64,000 nt of DNA. Origin: Chitinophagaceae bacterium IBVUCB1. Its GTDB lineage: Bacteria > Bacteroidota > Bacteroidia > Chitinophagales > Chitinophagaceae. Below, one piece after another: positions 25,735 through 34,000 of this stretch. The DNA is taken from assembly GCA_002127285.1 (NCBI GenBank), contig NFUW01000001.1:12057-76056 (forward strand). Reading direction: 5' to 3'. How positions within the stretch are numbered: the first letter of the stretch is position 1; every line of letters starts with the position of its first letter. Position numbers and translations under genes: made by a program. The notes under the pieces were generated by a model. The model was given only the letters and a program-made list of their open reading frames with translations, was not told the origin of the DNA and did no database searches.

Positions 25735-26407
25735 TGTCTTCTCTCGCTTTCAGCAGGGCGGCTGCCACTATCATGTCTTCGGGTGTGGTTACTTTTATAT
25801 TACTGCGTTCGCCATCTACCAGATGGACGGTATCGCCGTATGCTTCTACCACCGTAGCCTCGTCTGTAAAAGCGGCTTGGTATTCCTGTGCAAAGGCAGG
25901 CAGTATCACCTCTGCCCTGAAGGTTTGCGGTGTTTGTATAATGCGCATCTGCTCTCTGTCTATAGGGCGACTGTCTTCATCTTCCAATACACGCATACTA
26001 TCGGCTACGGGTATAGCAGGTATAGCACTGCCTTTATCGGCAGCTTGTGTATAACAGCGTTGTATCAAATCTTTAGTTGCCAGCGGACGCACCCCATCGT
26101 GTACAAAAACAATGCTGTCTTGCTCTACTACTTTCAATCCGTTCTGCACACTATGATAACGGGTTTCGCCACCTGCTACAATGGTTATATCTATGCGTTC
26201 AGGAAAAGATTGCAGTACCATCTGCGCATAGCTTAGCTGGTCTTGCGGTAGCACCAATACCAGTTGCATATCATCATACGCATCTGCAAAAGCCTTGATG
26301 GTATGGTATAGTATAGGCTGCCCGTTGAGCGGCAGAAACTGTTTGGGCACTGCGCTACCCATGCGTACACCCTTGCCACCAGCTACTATTACCGCGTATT
26401 TCTTCAT
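25727..26407 (-). CDS. ispD: 2-C-methyl-D-erythritol 4-phosphate cytidylyltransferase
   Basis: 226 residues from ATG 26407, which gives the family start MKKYAVIVAGGKGVRMG. A longer frame from 26491 would add 28 hydrophobic residues and run through a dispersed repeat, so I reject it. Motifs: AGGKGVRMGSAVPKQFLPLNG (CTP loop), VFVHDGVRPLA (about 98-108), IPAIPVADSMR (about 130), IIQTPQTFRAE (about 150) and FTDEATVVEAYG. Second-stage enzyme of the MEP isoprenoid pathway: CTP plus MEP to CDP-methylerythritol. Next gene overlaps by 8 nt. Confidence 0.93.
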   Translation of the reverse strand: MKKYAVIVAGGKGVRMGSAVPKQFLPLNGQPILYHTIKAFADAYDDMQLVLVLPQDQLSYAQMVLQSFPERIDITIVAGGETRYHSVQNGLKVVEQDSIVFVHDGVRPLATKDLIQRCYTQAADKGSAIPAIPVADSMRVLEDEDSRPIDREQMRIIQTPQTFRAEVILPAFAQEYQAAFTDEATVVEAYGDTVHLVDGERSNIKVTTPEDMIVAAALLKAREDNA

Positions 26408-26458
26408 AGATATGGGTACAAAAAACGTGAAAAAACCTGAATTAAGTATCAATAAAAC

Positions 26459-26510
26459 CGCAAAAGCGCTAAGACGCAAAGGGATATGCATCTTAGCGCC
26501 TTTGATTCTA
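26459..26510. repeat. GCGCTAAGACGCAAAGG intergenic repeat with inverted arms
   Basis: CGCTAAGA (about 26468) and TCTTAGCG (about 26490) are inverted around a 14-nt centre, and both arms continue with CGCAAAGG or CCTTTG. This wording (CGCAAAGACGCTAAG) is a familiar type of short intergenic repeat in Bacteroidota genomes. It lies between the POT gene stop and the ispD start. Confidence 0.5.
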
Positions 26511-26516
26511 TAGCGG

Positions 26517-28016
26517 TTATTTTACATCGCCCATCATCTTTCTGATGACAGGTGAAATAGCTATTAATACTACACCCGTAATAATGGCATAGATACCAAA
26601 CTGCTTGTAGCCTTCGCTATATACCGATAGTTTTTCTACAGCCGTCATGCTTTCTGCGGGTGATATGGCAGCACCAAAAAGCCCTGCCACATATTGCCCG
26701 TATGCACTTGCCAAAAACCACATCCCCATCATCACGCCCTGCAGTTTTTGGGTAGATAACTTGGTCATTAAAGACAAACCAATGGGCGACAACGCTATCT
26801 CACCAAATGTAATTATCAGATAAGCAAACGTAAACAAGTTGAGCGATGCGATACCTTTGGCATCTGCACCAAACTTGCCAGTAAAGAATGTATAAAAACC
26901 AACGCCCAAAAACAGAAAACCCAGCCCGAATTTCACCACACTGTTAGGCTCAAGTTTGCGCTTGTGCAGCCACAACCAAAACAAACCTACCAACGGAGCA
27001 AAGATGATAACGAATAATGCGTTAGCGGAGTTATTAATCTGGTTGGGGTCCAGCATCAATATCTTGCCCTGCAAATGCTCTGCTGCATAGATACTCAGCG
27101 AACCGCCTGCCTGCTCAAATATTGCCCAAAACACAACCGAGAAAATGATGAATACCAATGCTGCAACTAATTTCAGGTTCGATTTTCTGTCCAGCTTCGT
27201 CATTTCATAAAACAGATACAGTAAACTGAAAGGCCCGATAACATACATGAAATAATCCGTGTACACTGTATTAGCTACCATGATTTGTATAATGGGTATG
27301 CACGCCAATGCACCTATATATACCAACCACTCACGCAGCTTCGATTTATTGCCCTCTACTTTGAAAGGCGATAAGCCGATAGGGCCCAGTTTTTTATGGT
27401 TCAGTACAAATGTCGTCAGGCTTATTATCATCACTACCGCTACCAATCCGAATGCGATATTCCAACGCAGGTTTTCAGGTATCATACTGCTTAATATTTC
27501 GCCCTTACCTACACCTATCATCAGTATGCCACCCAAAAACGCACCTATATTGATGCCTGAATAAAACAGCGAGAACCCTGCATCTCTTCGATGGTCGCCA
27601 CTTTTGTACAACTGCCCCACCATAGACGATATATTGGGTTTGAAAAAGCCAGTACCTATCACCAAAAAGCTGATACCTGTAAAGAAAAATACTTTGGGGT
27701 CTATCATCAGCAATATACTGCCCACTATCATCAGCAAGCCACCCCAAAACAATGATTTTTTAAACCCAAGTATCCTATCAGCAAACAAGCCACCTATAAA
27801 TGTGAACGCATATACCCATGCCTGAGTAGCACCGTATTGCAGGTTGGCAACGGGTTTTTCCATCAGCATTTGGTACACCATAAAATAGGTGAGCATACCG
27901 CGCATACCATAGAAACAAAATCGTTCCCACATCTCGCTGAAAAACAGAAACCATATCTGCTTGGGGTACTTGCCTTTGAAATCCTGTATCTGGTCTAATG
28001 TCAGTTCTTGCGACAT
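26517..28016 (-). CDS. POT family proton-dependent peptide transporter (1 of 3)
   Basis: 499 residues with about 12-14 membrane helices. The family signature is in helix 1: FFSEMWERFCFYGMRGMLTYFM, containing ExxER, which couples protons to transport. FFKPNISSMVGQLY (about 125) and the FYSGINIGAFLG segment are the second signature. The protein imports di- and tripeptides across the inner membrane with protons. It is followed on the same strand by two further members, which sit upstream at 28138 and 29936; a terminator lies between each. A few members carry nitrate or other substrates; peptide is the default. Confidence 0.88.
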   Translation of the reverse strand: MSQELTLDQIQDFKGKYPKQIWFLFFSEMWERFCFYGMRGMLTYFMVYQMLMEKPVANLQYGATQAWVYAFTFIGGLFADRILGFKKSLFWGGLLMIVGSILLMIDPKVFFFTGISFLVIGTGFFKPNISSMVGQLYKSGDHRRDAGFSLFYSGINIGAFLGGILMIGVGKGEILSSMIPENLRWNIAFGLVAVVMIISLTTFVLNHKKLGPIGLSPFKVEGNKSKLREWLVYIGALACIPIIQIMVANTVYTDYFMYVIGPFSLLYLFYEMTKLDRKSNLKLVAALVFIIFSVVFWAIFEQAGGSLSIYAAEHLQGKILMLDPNQINNSANALFVIIFAPLVGLFWLWLHKRKLEPNSVVKFGLGFLFLGVGFYTFFTGKFGADAKGIASLNLFTFAYLIITFGEIALSPIGLSLMTKLSTQKLQGVMMGMWFLASAYGQYVAGLFGAAISPAESMTAVEKLSVYSEGYKQFGIYAIITGVVLIAISPVIRKMMGDVK

Positions 28017-28090
28017 ATACTTGATTTAGTTGTTAGATATAACGCACCAAAATAAAACTTTATTTCGGTTAACCCCTTTTATCACCCATA

Positions 28091-28113
28091 AAAAAGCCCC
28101 GCGATTGCGGGGC
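28091..28113 (-). terminator. Terminator of the second POT gene
   Basis: GCCCCGC (28096-28102) and GCGGGGC (28107-28113) around GATT; the A-run at 28091-28095 is the U-tract on the minus strand. Confidence 0.9.
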
Positions 28114-28137
28114 AGTTATTTATCTTATCTGCATAGG

Positions 28138-29808
28138 CTATTTTACGCCGTGCATCATTTTCTTCAACTTAGGCGTAATGGCAAAAAGCACAACAGATGC
28201 TATACCACACAATACGACAAATACCATAAAGAACTCATACAGATTGTGAATAGTAAAGCCTGCAAATGCCGGATATTCAGTTACAATTTTATTATCTGCC
28301 AGTAGCTTCAACTGGTCTGCAGTTGGTACTACCGTTTTGTCAAGTACAGCCTTAAGGTCTATACCCAACGTTTCTGCTTTTTGAAATTTATCTCCCGTTG
28401 GTGGTAGTATTGAGCCAAGCGTACCCGCCAATGCATAACCCGATGCATTTGACAAGAAGAACACACCATACAATAATGATGCAAAACGCTTTGGTGCCAG
28501 TTTACCAACTAAAGACAAGCCTATGGGCGACAAACAAAGTTCGCCGCAAGTTTGTATCAGATATAACAATATCAACCATTTAACAGCCAGTAAACCCGAA
28601 TTGCCTAAATCTTTAACATTATGCGCAATGATAAAATAACTCAATGCTATCAATGCAAGACCAAAAGACTGCTTCATAGGCGAAATAGGCTCTCTTCCCT
28701 TTGCCCTCAGCCTATCCCACAACATACTGAAAGGCACTGCCAATGCAACAACAAACAATCCGTTAAAAATCTGTACCATAGATGGTGGAATCTGCCATCC
28801 AAGAAAGTTTCTGTCTGTTTGGTTATCGGCAATAAATGTTAATGAAGAACCTGCCTGTTCAAATGCTGCCCAGAAAAAGATTACGAAAAACGAAACAATG
28901 TAAATAACCCAAATGCGCTGTGTTTCTATCTTGGTAAGAGACTTATCTGACAGTATCAACCCTGCAAGTGTCAGGCCGCTGGAATAAATAAACGAGTAAA
29001 TAAGGTTTTGCCCGAATACAAAAAAGAACAAGCACCATAAACCAGCCAATAATACTACTGCTATACCCAGTGACTTATTGGTAAAATGCGCGGATTGTGC
29101 TTCGCCATCTTCAAAATCAGACGCTTCTCTTTTAGATGGCAAACCTCCTATGGCTTTACCTTCAGGTGTTACTACATACTTATTTTTTAAAAATAAAAAC
29201 ACCAACGTACCTATCAACATGGCAATACCTGCTGCAAGAAAACCCCACTTAAATGCATGTATATCCCTTACGCCTCCTGCATCCTTCACATCACCTATCA
29301 GCGGGCATATAAACTGACCAAGTAAAGCACCAAGGTTGATGCCCATGTAGAATATGGTAAATGCAGTATCGAGTTTGCTTTTTTCTTCTTTTGGGTATAG
29401 GCTACTAACCATGCTCGATATATTCGGCTTGAAGAATCCATTACCAAAAATCAATACGCCAAGGGCTACCCACATCAGCGTAGTAGCAGTGCTTAAACTT
29501 GAACTGAAAATACTGGCGCTGGCAAACAGCAGTAACTGACCAACGGCCATCATTGAACCACCGAGCAATATACAGTTACGATTACCAAGGTATTTATCAG
29601 AAATAAAGCCACCTAACATAGGTGTCAGGTAACATAGACCAAGAAACGCGCCATATATAATAGATACATCCGCTTCTTGCATCAACAACGAATTCACCAA
29701 AAACAGGGTGAGCAACGCCCTCATGCCATAGAAGTTGAAACGCTCCCACATTTCGGTACCAAACAATACCCATAAACCCTTCGGGTGTCCTTGTTGTGCT
29801 GCTGCCAT
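28138..29808 (-). CDS. POT family proton-dependent peptide transporter (2 of 3)
   Basis: 556 residues. Helix 1 carries GTEMWERFNFYGMRALLTLF with ExxER, and FFKPNISSMVSSLY plus FYMGINLGALLG form the second signature. A charged loop of about 25 residues (PEGKAIGGLPSKREASDFED...) joins the two halves. Near the C-terminus an extra soluble loop (about 475-525, LGSILPPTGDKFQKAETLG... NKIVTEY) distinguishes it from its neighbours. Expected to take up small peptides with protons. Paralogous to 26517 and 29936. Confidence 0.88.
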   Translation of the reverse strand: MAAAQQGHPKGLWVLFGTEMWERFNFYGMRALLTLFLVNSLLMQEADVSIIYGAFLGLCYLTPMLGGFISDKYLGNRNCILLGGSMMAVGQLLLFASASIFSSSLSTATTLMWVALGVLIFGNGFFKPNISSMVSSLYPKEEKSKLDTAFTIFYMGINLGALLGQFICPLIGDVKDAGGVRDIHAFKWGFLAAGIAMLIGTLVFLFLKNKYVVTPEGKAIGGLPSKREASDFEDGEAQSAHFTNKSLGIAVVLLAGLWCLFFFVFGQNLIYSFIYSSGLTLAGLILSDKSLTKIETQRIWVIYIVSFFVIFFWAAFEQAGSSLTFIADNQTDRNFLGWQIPPSMVQIFNGLFVVALAVPFSMLWDRLRAKGREPISPMKQSFGLALIALSYFIIAHNVKDLGNSGLLAVKWLILLYLIQTCGELCLSPIGLSLVGKLAPKRFASLLYGVFFLSNASGYALAGTLGSILPPTGDKFQKAETLGIDLKAVLDKTVVPTADQLKLLADNKIVTEYPAFAGFTIHNLYEFFMVFVVLCGIASVVLFAITPKLKKMMHGVK

Positions 29809-29888
29809 ATTAGATTATTATGGTATAATAAATTGATTAAGTCTCGAAAGATAATAAAAAAAGCCTGTGATAAAAGCCCGATAAACGA

Positions 29889-29913
29889 AAAATACCGCGC
29901 AGGGCGGTATTTT
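29889..29913 (-). terminator. Terminator of the third POT gene
   Basis: AAAATACCGC (29889-29898) and GCGGTATTTT (29904-29913) around GCAGG. Confidence 0.8.
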
Positions 29914-29935
29914 ATAATTTACTGACAATCTATTG

Positions 29936-31579
29936 TTAATGCAGATTTTTCTCTTTCATAATACGGTTTAGCCAGCGCAGCACTAAAAATGCCAATACAC
30001 TCGCCACCATCAGCAGCATACAGTTAAAGAGGAAAAAGTCTGCTTTGTTGTCGTAGTCGTACCACATACTCGCCAATACGCCCGACATCTTATTGCCGAT
30101 GGATGTGGACAGGAAGAAGCCACCCATCATCAGTGCGGTCAGGCGTGGCGGACTTAGTTTCGATACCAATGATAATCCCATCGGGCTTAGCAGCAGTTCG
30201 CCTACTGTTATTACACCATAACAGCCCACCAGCCACATGGGCGATACTTTTACATCGCCGTTGCTGCCTGCATATACAGCCCATACCATCACCAAAGTAG
30301 ATAGCCCTGAAATCAGCAAGCCAAATGCGATTTTTGTAGCCGTAGAGGGTTCTTTCTTCCGCCTGCCCAGCATGGCAAAGAAACCGACGACTACTGGTGT
30401 AAGCAGCACCACCCATGCAGGGTTGATGGACTGAAACAATTCCGTACTTATCAGGTAAACAGGCTCGTTATCTTGTGGTATTTTATCTGCGGGCTGGTTA
30501 CGAAAGTACACATCCCTGCCCCACTCTTTCTGCACTTTGCCATCCACTTTCACGGCTTGGTATTGCACATCGTATTTAGTTACAGAATCTATTTTGGTAG
30601 GCATCGTTTCTACCTGATACAAAGCCCTTGCGGGTTTTTCTACTAAGGTAGCCACCTCTCTATCGGTATAATATTTTGCCCATCTGGTAAGTGCCGTTCC
30701 GTTTTGCTTAAACACTGCCCAAAATGCTGCGCTCAATGCAAATATCACCAGCAAAGCTGCTATCGGGCGTTTATCGTTATGGTTTGCCCTAAACCACAAC
30801 GAAACATAAAATATCACTACAGGAATTGCTGCCGATATGAAAGCATCTGTACTATCACTGCCAAAAATATTGTCGGGTATCATCCAGCCCAGCACACCTG
30901 CTACCATAGCGGGTAAGAATACTACACCAAACACCTGCCCCATACTGGCATCGCCTTTCTCAACAGGTTTCAGTACATCAGCTTGCTTTATGTGTTTCAA
31001 CCCGAAAGAAAATACAACCAACCCAATCAGCATACCAACACCTGCCGTAGCAAAAGCAGCAGGCCAGCTATATTTATTGCGCATAAACGCAGCCAGTATT
31101 GGCCCGAGAAACGCACCGATATTGATACCCATGTAGAACAGGTTGTAACCACTGTCTTTTTTCGATTTGTACGCTTCGGTAGAATACAGATTGCCCAACA
31201 GGGTAGATATATTGGGTTTGAAAAAGCCGTTACCTATTATTATCAATGCTACTGAAATGTAGAAAGTATTGATATTGTGCAATGCCAGCCCCAGATAGCC
31301 CAATGCCATCAGCAAGCCCCCCGCATATACTGATTTGATGTAGCCAAACTTTCTGTCTGCCAGAAAACCACCCAGAAAGGGCGTGAGGTAGGTAAAGGCG
31401 ATGAACGTACCAAACACATCATCAGCCATCTTATCGGGTATGGCAAGGCCGTTTTTTACGTCTATCATATACAGTACGAAGATGCCCAGCATCAGGTAAT
31501 ACCCGAAACGCTCCCACATTTCAGTGAAAAACAAAAAGGGCAAACCCTTAGGGTGTTTTTTCTCATTCGTCTGTTCCAT
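29936..31579 (-). CDS. POT family proton-dependent peptide transporter (3 of 3)
   Basis: 547 residues. The signature FFTEMWERFGYYLMLGIFVL contains ExxERFGYY in its canonical form, and FFKPNISTLLGNLY with FYMGINIGAFLG follows. A periplasmic insertion of about 75 residues lies after the seventh or eighth helix (about 305-380, RWAKYYTDREVATLVEKP ... NEPVYLISTELFQSI). Its ATG at 31579 sits 11 nt from the purD promoter on the other strand, so the two genes are divergent and share their control region. Confidence 0.88.
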   Translation of the reverse strand: MEQTNEKKHPKGLPFLFFTEMWERFGYYLMLGIFVLYMIDVKNGLAIPDKMADDVFGTFIAFTYLTPFLGGFLADRKFGYIKSVYAGGLLMALGYLGLALHNINTFYISVALIIIGNGFFKPNISTLLGNLYSTEAYKSKKDSGYNLFYMGINIGAFLGPILAAFMRNKYSWPAAFATAGVGMLIGLVVFSFGLKHIKQADVLKPVEKGDASMGQVFGVVFLPAMVAGVLGWMIPDNIFGSDSTDAFISAAIPVVIFYVSLWFRANHNDKRPIAALLVIFALSAAFWAVFKQNGTALTRWAKYYTDREVATLVEKPARALYQVETMPTKIDSVTKYDVQYQAVKVDGKVQKEWGRDVYFRNQPADKIPQDNEPVYLISTELFQSINPAWVVLLTPVVVGFFAMLGRRKKEPSTATKIAFGLLISGLSTLVMVWAVYAGSNGDVKVSPMWLVGCYGVITVGELLLSPMGLSLVSKLSPPRLTALMMGGFFLSTSIGNKMSGVLASMWYDYDNKADFFLFNCMLLMVASVLAFLVLRWLNRIMKEKNLH

Positions 31580-31589
31580 ATACTTTCAA

Positions 31590-31597
31590 TATTTTTG
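31590..31597 (+). promoter_or_regulatory. Promoter -7 element of purD
   Basis: TATTTTTG matches TAnnTTTG and lies 33 nt before the ATG at 31631. It falls inside the longer frame from 31553 and so rules against that start. Confidence 0.5.
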
Positions 31598-31630
31598 CAG
31601 CCTCAAGATAGTAAATTAGCACACATCACA

Positions 31631-32914
31631 ATGTCATCTTACAATATACTGCTACTGGGCTCGGGCGGCCGCGAAAATGCACTGGCGTGGAAGCTGCGCC
31701 AAAGCAAGCTATGCAAAGAACTGTTTATTGCACCCGGCAATCCCGGCACAGCACAGCTTGGCAGCAACCTCAATATCAGCATCACCGATTTTGAGGGTAT
31801 TAAGGAAGCATGTATTGAGTATAAGATAGACATATTGCTGCCCGGCGGAGAAGACTCGCTGGTAGCAGGTATATACGACTACTTCAAAAAAGATGCGCAA
31901 CTGCAGCACATCATCGTGGCTGGGCCGTCCAAAGATGGTGCGCAGCTTGAAGGCAGCAAGGCTTTTTCTAAAAAATTCATGCAGCGGCATAACATACCGA
32001 CTGCTGCATACAGAGAGTTTACCGATGCTAATTTTGATGAGGGCATTACTTACCTGCAACAACACAAGTTGCCGATTGTACTGAAAGCAGACGGCTTGGC
32101 AGCAGGCAAGGGTGTGGTAATAACACAAAGCCACGACGAAGCAGTGCAGGCTTTTACCACCATGATAAAAGAGGCACAGTTTGGTGATGCAAGTAAAAAA
32201 GTAGTGGTAGAAGAATTTTTGACGGGTATAGAACTATCGGTATTCGCATTTACAGACGGCAAAAACTATGTGCTGCTGCCAGAAGCCAAAGATTATAAAC
32301 GCATAGGCGAGGGCGACACGGGATTGAATACGGGTGGTATGGGTGCCATATCTCCAGTACCATTTGCCCAGGGCGATTTCATGCAAAAAGTGGTAGAGCG
32401 CATCGTTAATCCTACCATCAATGGATTGGCTGCCGAGCAAATTATTTATCACGGTTTTGTTTTCTTCGGGCTGATAAATGTTGAGGGTAATCCCTATGTG
32501 ATAGAATATAACTGCCGCATGGGCGACCCTGAAACCGAAGTTGTAATGCCCCGCCTGCAAAACGATTTGGTAGAGATGATTGTAAAAATGGGCGAAGGCA
32601 AGCTGAACGAAATAACTGTGCTGCACGACAGCCGCGCCGCTTGCACCGTAATGCTGGTATCAGAGGGCTACCCCGCCACCTACCCCAAAGGAAAAGTAAT
32701 GAAGGGCTTAGAGAATGCACATAACAGCCTGTTATTCCACGCAGGTACTGCGCACAAAGACGGAGAACTGGTTACCAATGGTGGCCGTGTGTTAGCCATT
32801 ACATCTTACGGAGCAACCATACAGGATGCGTTGGCAGTTAGTTATCAAAATGCCGCATTGATAACATACGATGGTAAATACTATCGCCGAGATATTGGTT
32901 ACGAATTTCAGTAA
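31631..32914 (+). CDS. purD: Phosphoribosylamine-glycine ligase
   Basis: 427 residues from ATG 31631, the usual PurD length. The N-terminal domain starts MSSYNILLLGSGGRENALAW and contains the FIAPGNPGTA loop. The ATP-grasp part includes LPIVLKADGLAAGKGVVI, VVVEEFLTGIELSVFAFTDG, NTGGMGAISPVPF and YVIEYNCRMGDPETEVVMPR. It joins glycine to phosphoribosylamine, the second step of purine synthesis. Stop is 6 nt from the convergent SPOR gene stop. Confidence 0.95.
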   Translation: MSSYNILLLGSGGRENALAWKLRQSKLCKELFIAPGNPGTAQLGSNLNISITDFEGIKEACIEYKIDILLPGGEDSLVAGIYDYFKKDAQLQHIIVAGPSKDGAQLEGSKAFSKKFMQRHNIPTAAYREFTDANFDEGITYLQQHKLPIVLKADGLAAGKGVVITQSHDEAVQAFTTMIKEAQFGDASKKVVVEEFLTGIELSVFAFTDGKNYVLLPEAKDYKRIGEGDTGLNTGGMGAISPVPFAQGDFMQKVVERIVNPTINGLAAEQIIYHGFVFFGLINVEGNPYVIEYNCRMGDPETEVVMPRLQNDLVEMIVKMGEGKLNEITVLHDSRAACTVMLVSEGYPATYPKGKVMKGLENAHNSLLFHAGTAHKDGELVTNGGRVLAITSYGATIQDALAVSYQNAALITYDGKYYRRDIGYEFQ

Positions 32915-32920
32915 AGAGGA

Positions 32921-33958
32921 TTAGTAAACGGTAACACCATCAGGGTTGTATGTTCTCCTAAGAGAATCCATCGCCCTTGAAGAATCTGCCCTTGCAACAG
33001 ATAAAGGCAGCACTATATAATAGGTGCTCGAATCTTCTGCTACCAGCTCTACCCTATGTCCGTAACTACGCAGGCGGTTGATGCGCTTTTCTGCTCTTGC
33101 ACGTTCATCATAGGTATTCAATATTACTTTGAAGTTGAGCATTGGCCCTTTGTTTACAACTGGCTGCGCTGCAGGTACGGTTTCATCTACCACCATCGTA
33201 CCGGCAGTATCTATCAGTTGCGTGGTATCAGTAGCAGGTTGCGATGTACCTATCGTATCGGCAGGGGCAGGCACTACCATTGGTTGCTGCTGTTGTGCAG
33301 GTGCAGAGCCACCACCTATTTTCAAAATATTTTTAGCTACATAGGCTACGCCACCTATCAACGCCAGCAGTATCAGTACAAATAGTATTATCCTGCCCCA
33401 GTTCAGCCCACCTTTTTTCTCTTCTTCTACCTGCGGATAAGGGTGCGGTACAGCAGGCTGTGTTGGCATTGTAGCTGCGGGTGGTGCCATATATGCAGGT
33501 GCTTGTTGCGGCGCATTATATCCTGTTTGTGGTGCTGCCATACCTGCTGCACCCGTATTGCGGCGTGGCAGGCTTTTTTCAGCAGGTATAGCAGGCGGTG
33601 CCAGCAATAGCTGCGGCGCGGTGGCAAATTGCAATTTGCCGTTCACCTCAAAGAAACTCCCTATAGCGGGTATCAGCACCTCTTTACCTGCCTGTACATC
33701 AGCTATAGCTGCGGCGGCATAGTCTTTCAGTGCATTACTGGCTTTGGATATACTTATCTGTTCGTTGGTAGCAATGAAGTTGGAAAGAGAATCGTCAACG
33801 GTATTCACAGGTACTACCACTACCTCGCTAACGGCAGGCACCAGATTGCGCCCGTCGTACGATGCAGGTTTCCTGCGCAGCTCTATGCTACCTAATCCAT
33901 GCACATAGCAGGTTTGGTTTTTCAGCAGGTATAGCCCTATGTATTTTGCAATATCCAT
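32921..33958 (-). CDS. HU-CCDC81/SPOR membrane protein
   Basis: 345 residues. Residues 1-125 look like the two bacterial HU-CCDC81 modules (YIGLYLLKNQTCYVHGLGSI, PAIGSFFEVNGKLQF), a HU-type fold found only in Bacteroidota. A Pro/Ala/Gln-rich linker follows, then one membrane helix (IILFVLILLALIGGVAYVA, about 192-210), another low-complexity linker, and a C-terminal SPOR domain (LNFKVILNTYDERARAEKRI onward), which binds denuded glycan strands at the septum. The topology would place the HU part in the cytoplasm and SPOR in the periplasm. It may link division-site peptidoglycan to DNA or another cytoplasmic partner; this is inferred. Confidence 0.78.
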   Translation of the reverse strand: MDIAKYIGLYLLKNQTCYVHGLGSIELRRKPASYDGRNLVPAVSEVVVVPVNTVDDSLSNFIATNEQISISKASNALKDYAAAAIADVQAGKEVLIPAIGSFFEVNGKLQFATAPQLLLAPPAIPAEKSLPRRNTGAAGMAAPQTGYNAPQQAPAYMAPPAATMPTQPAVPHPYPQVEEEKKGGLNWGRIILFVLILLALIGGVAYVAKNILKIGGGSAPAQQQQPMVVPAPADTIGTSQPATDTTQLIDTAGTMVVDETVPAAQPVVNKGPMLNFKVILNTYDERARAEKRINRLRSYGHRVELVAEDSSTYYIVLPLSVARADSSRAMDSLRRTYNPDGVTVY

Positions 33959-34000
33959 CTATCTCTTTTCCTAAATCGGCTGTAAAATAATTAAATAGGT

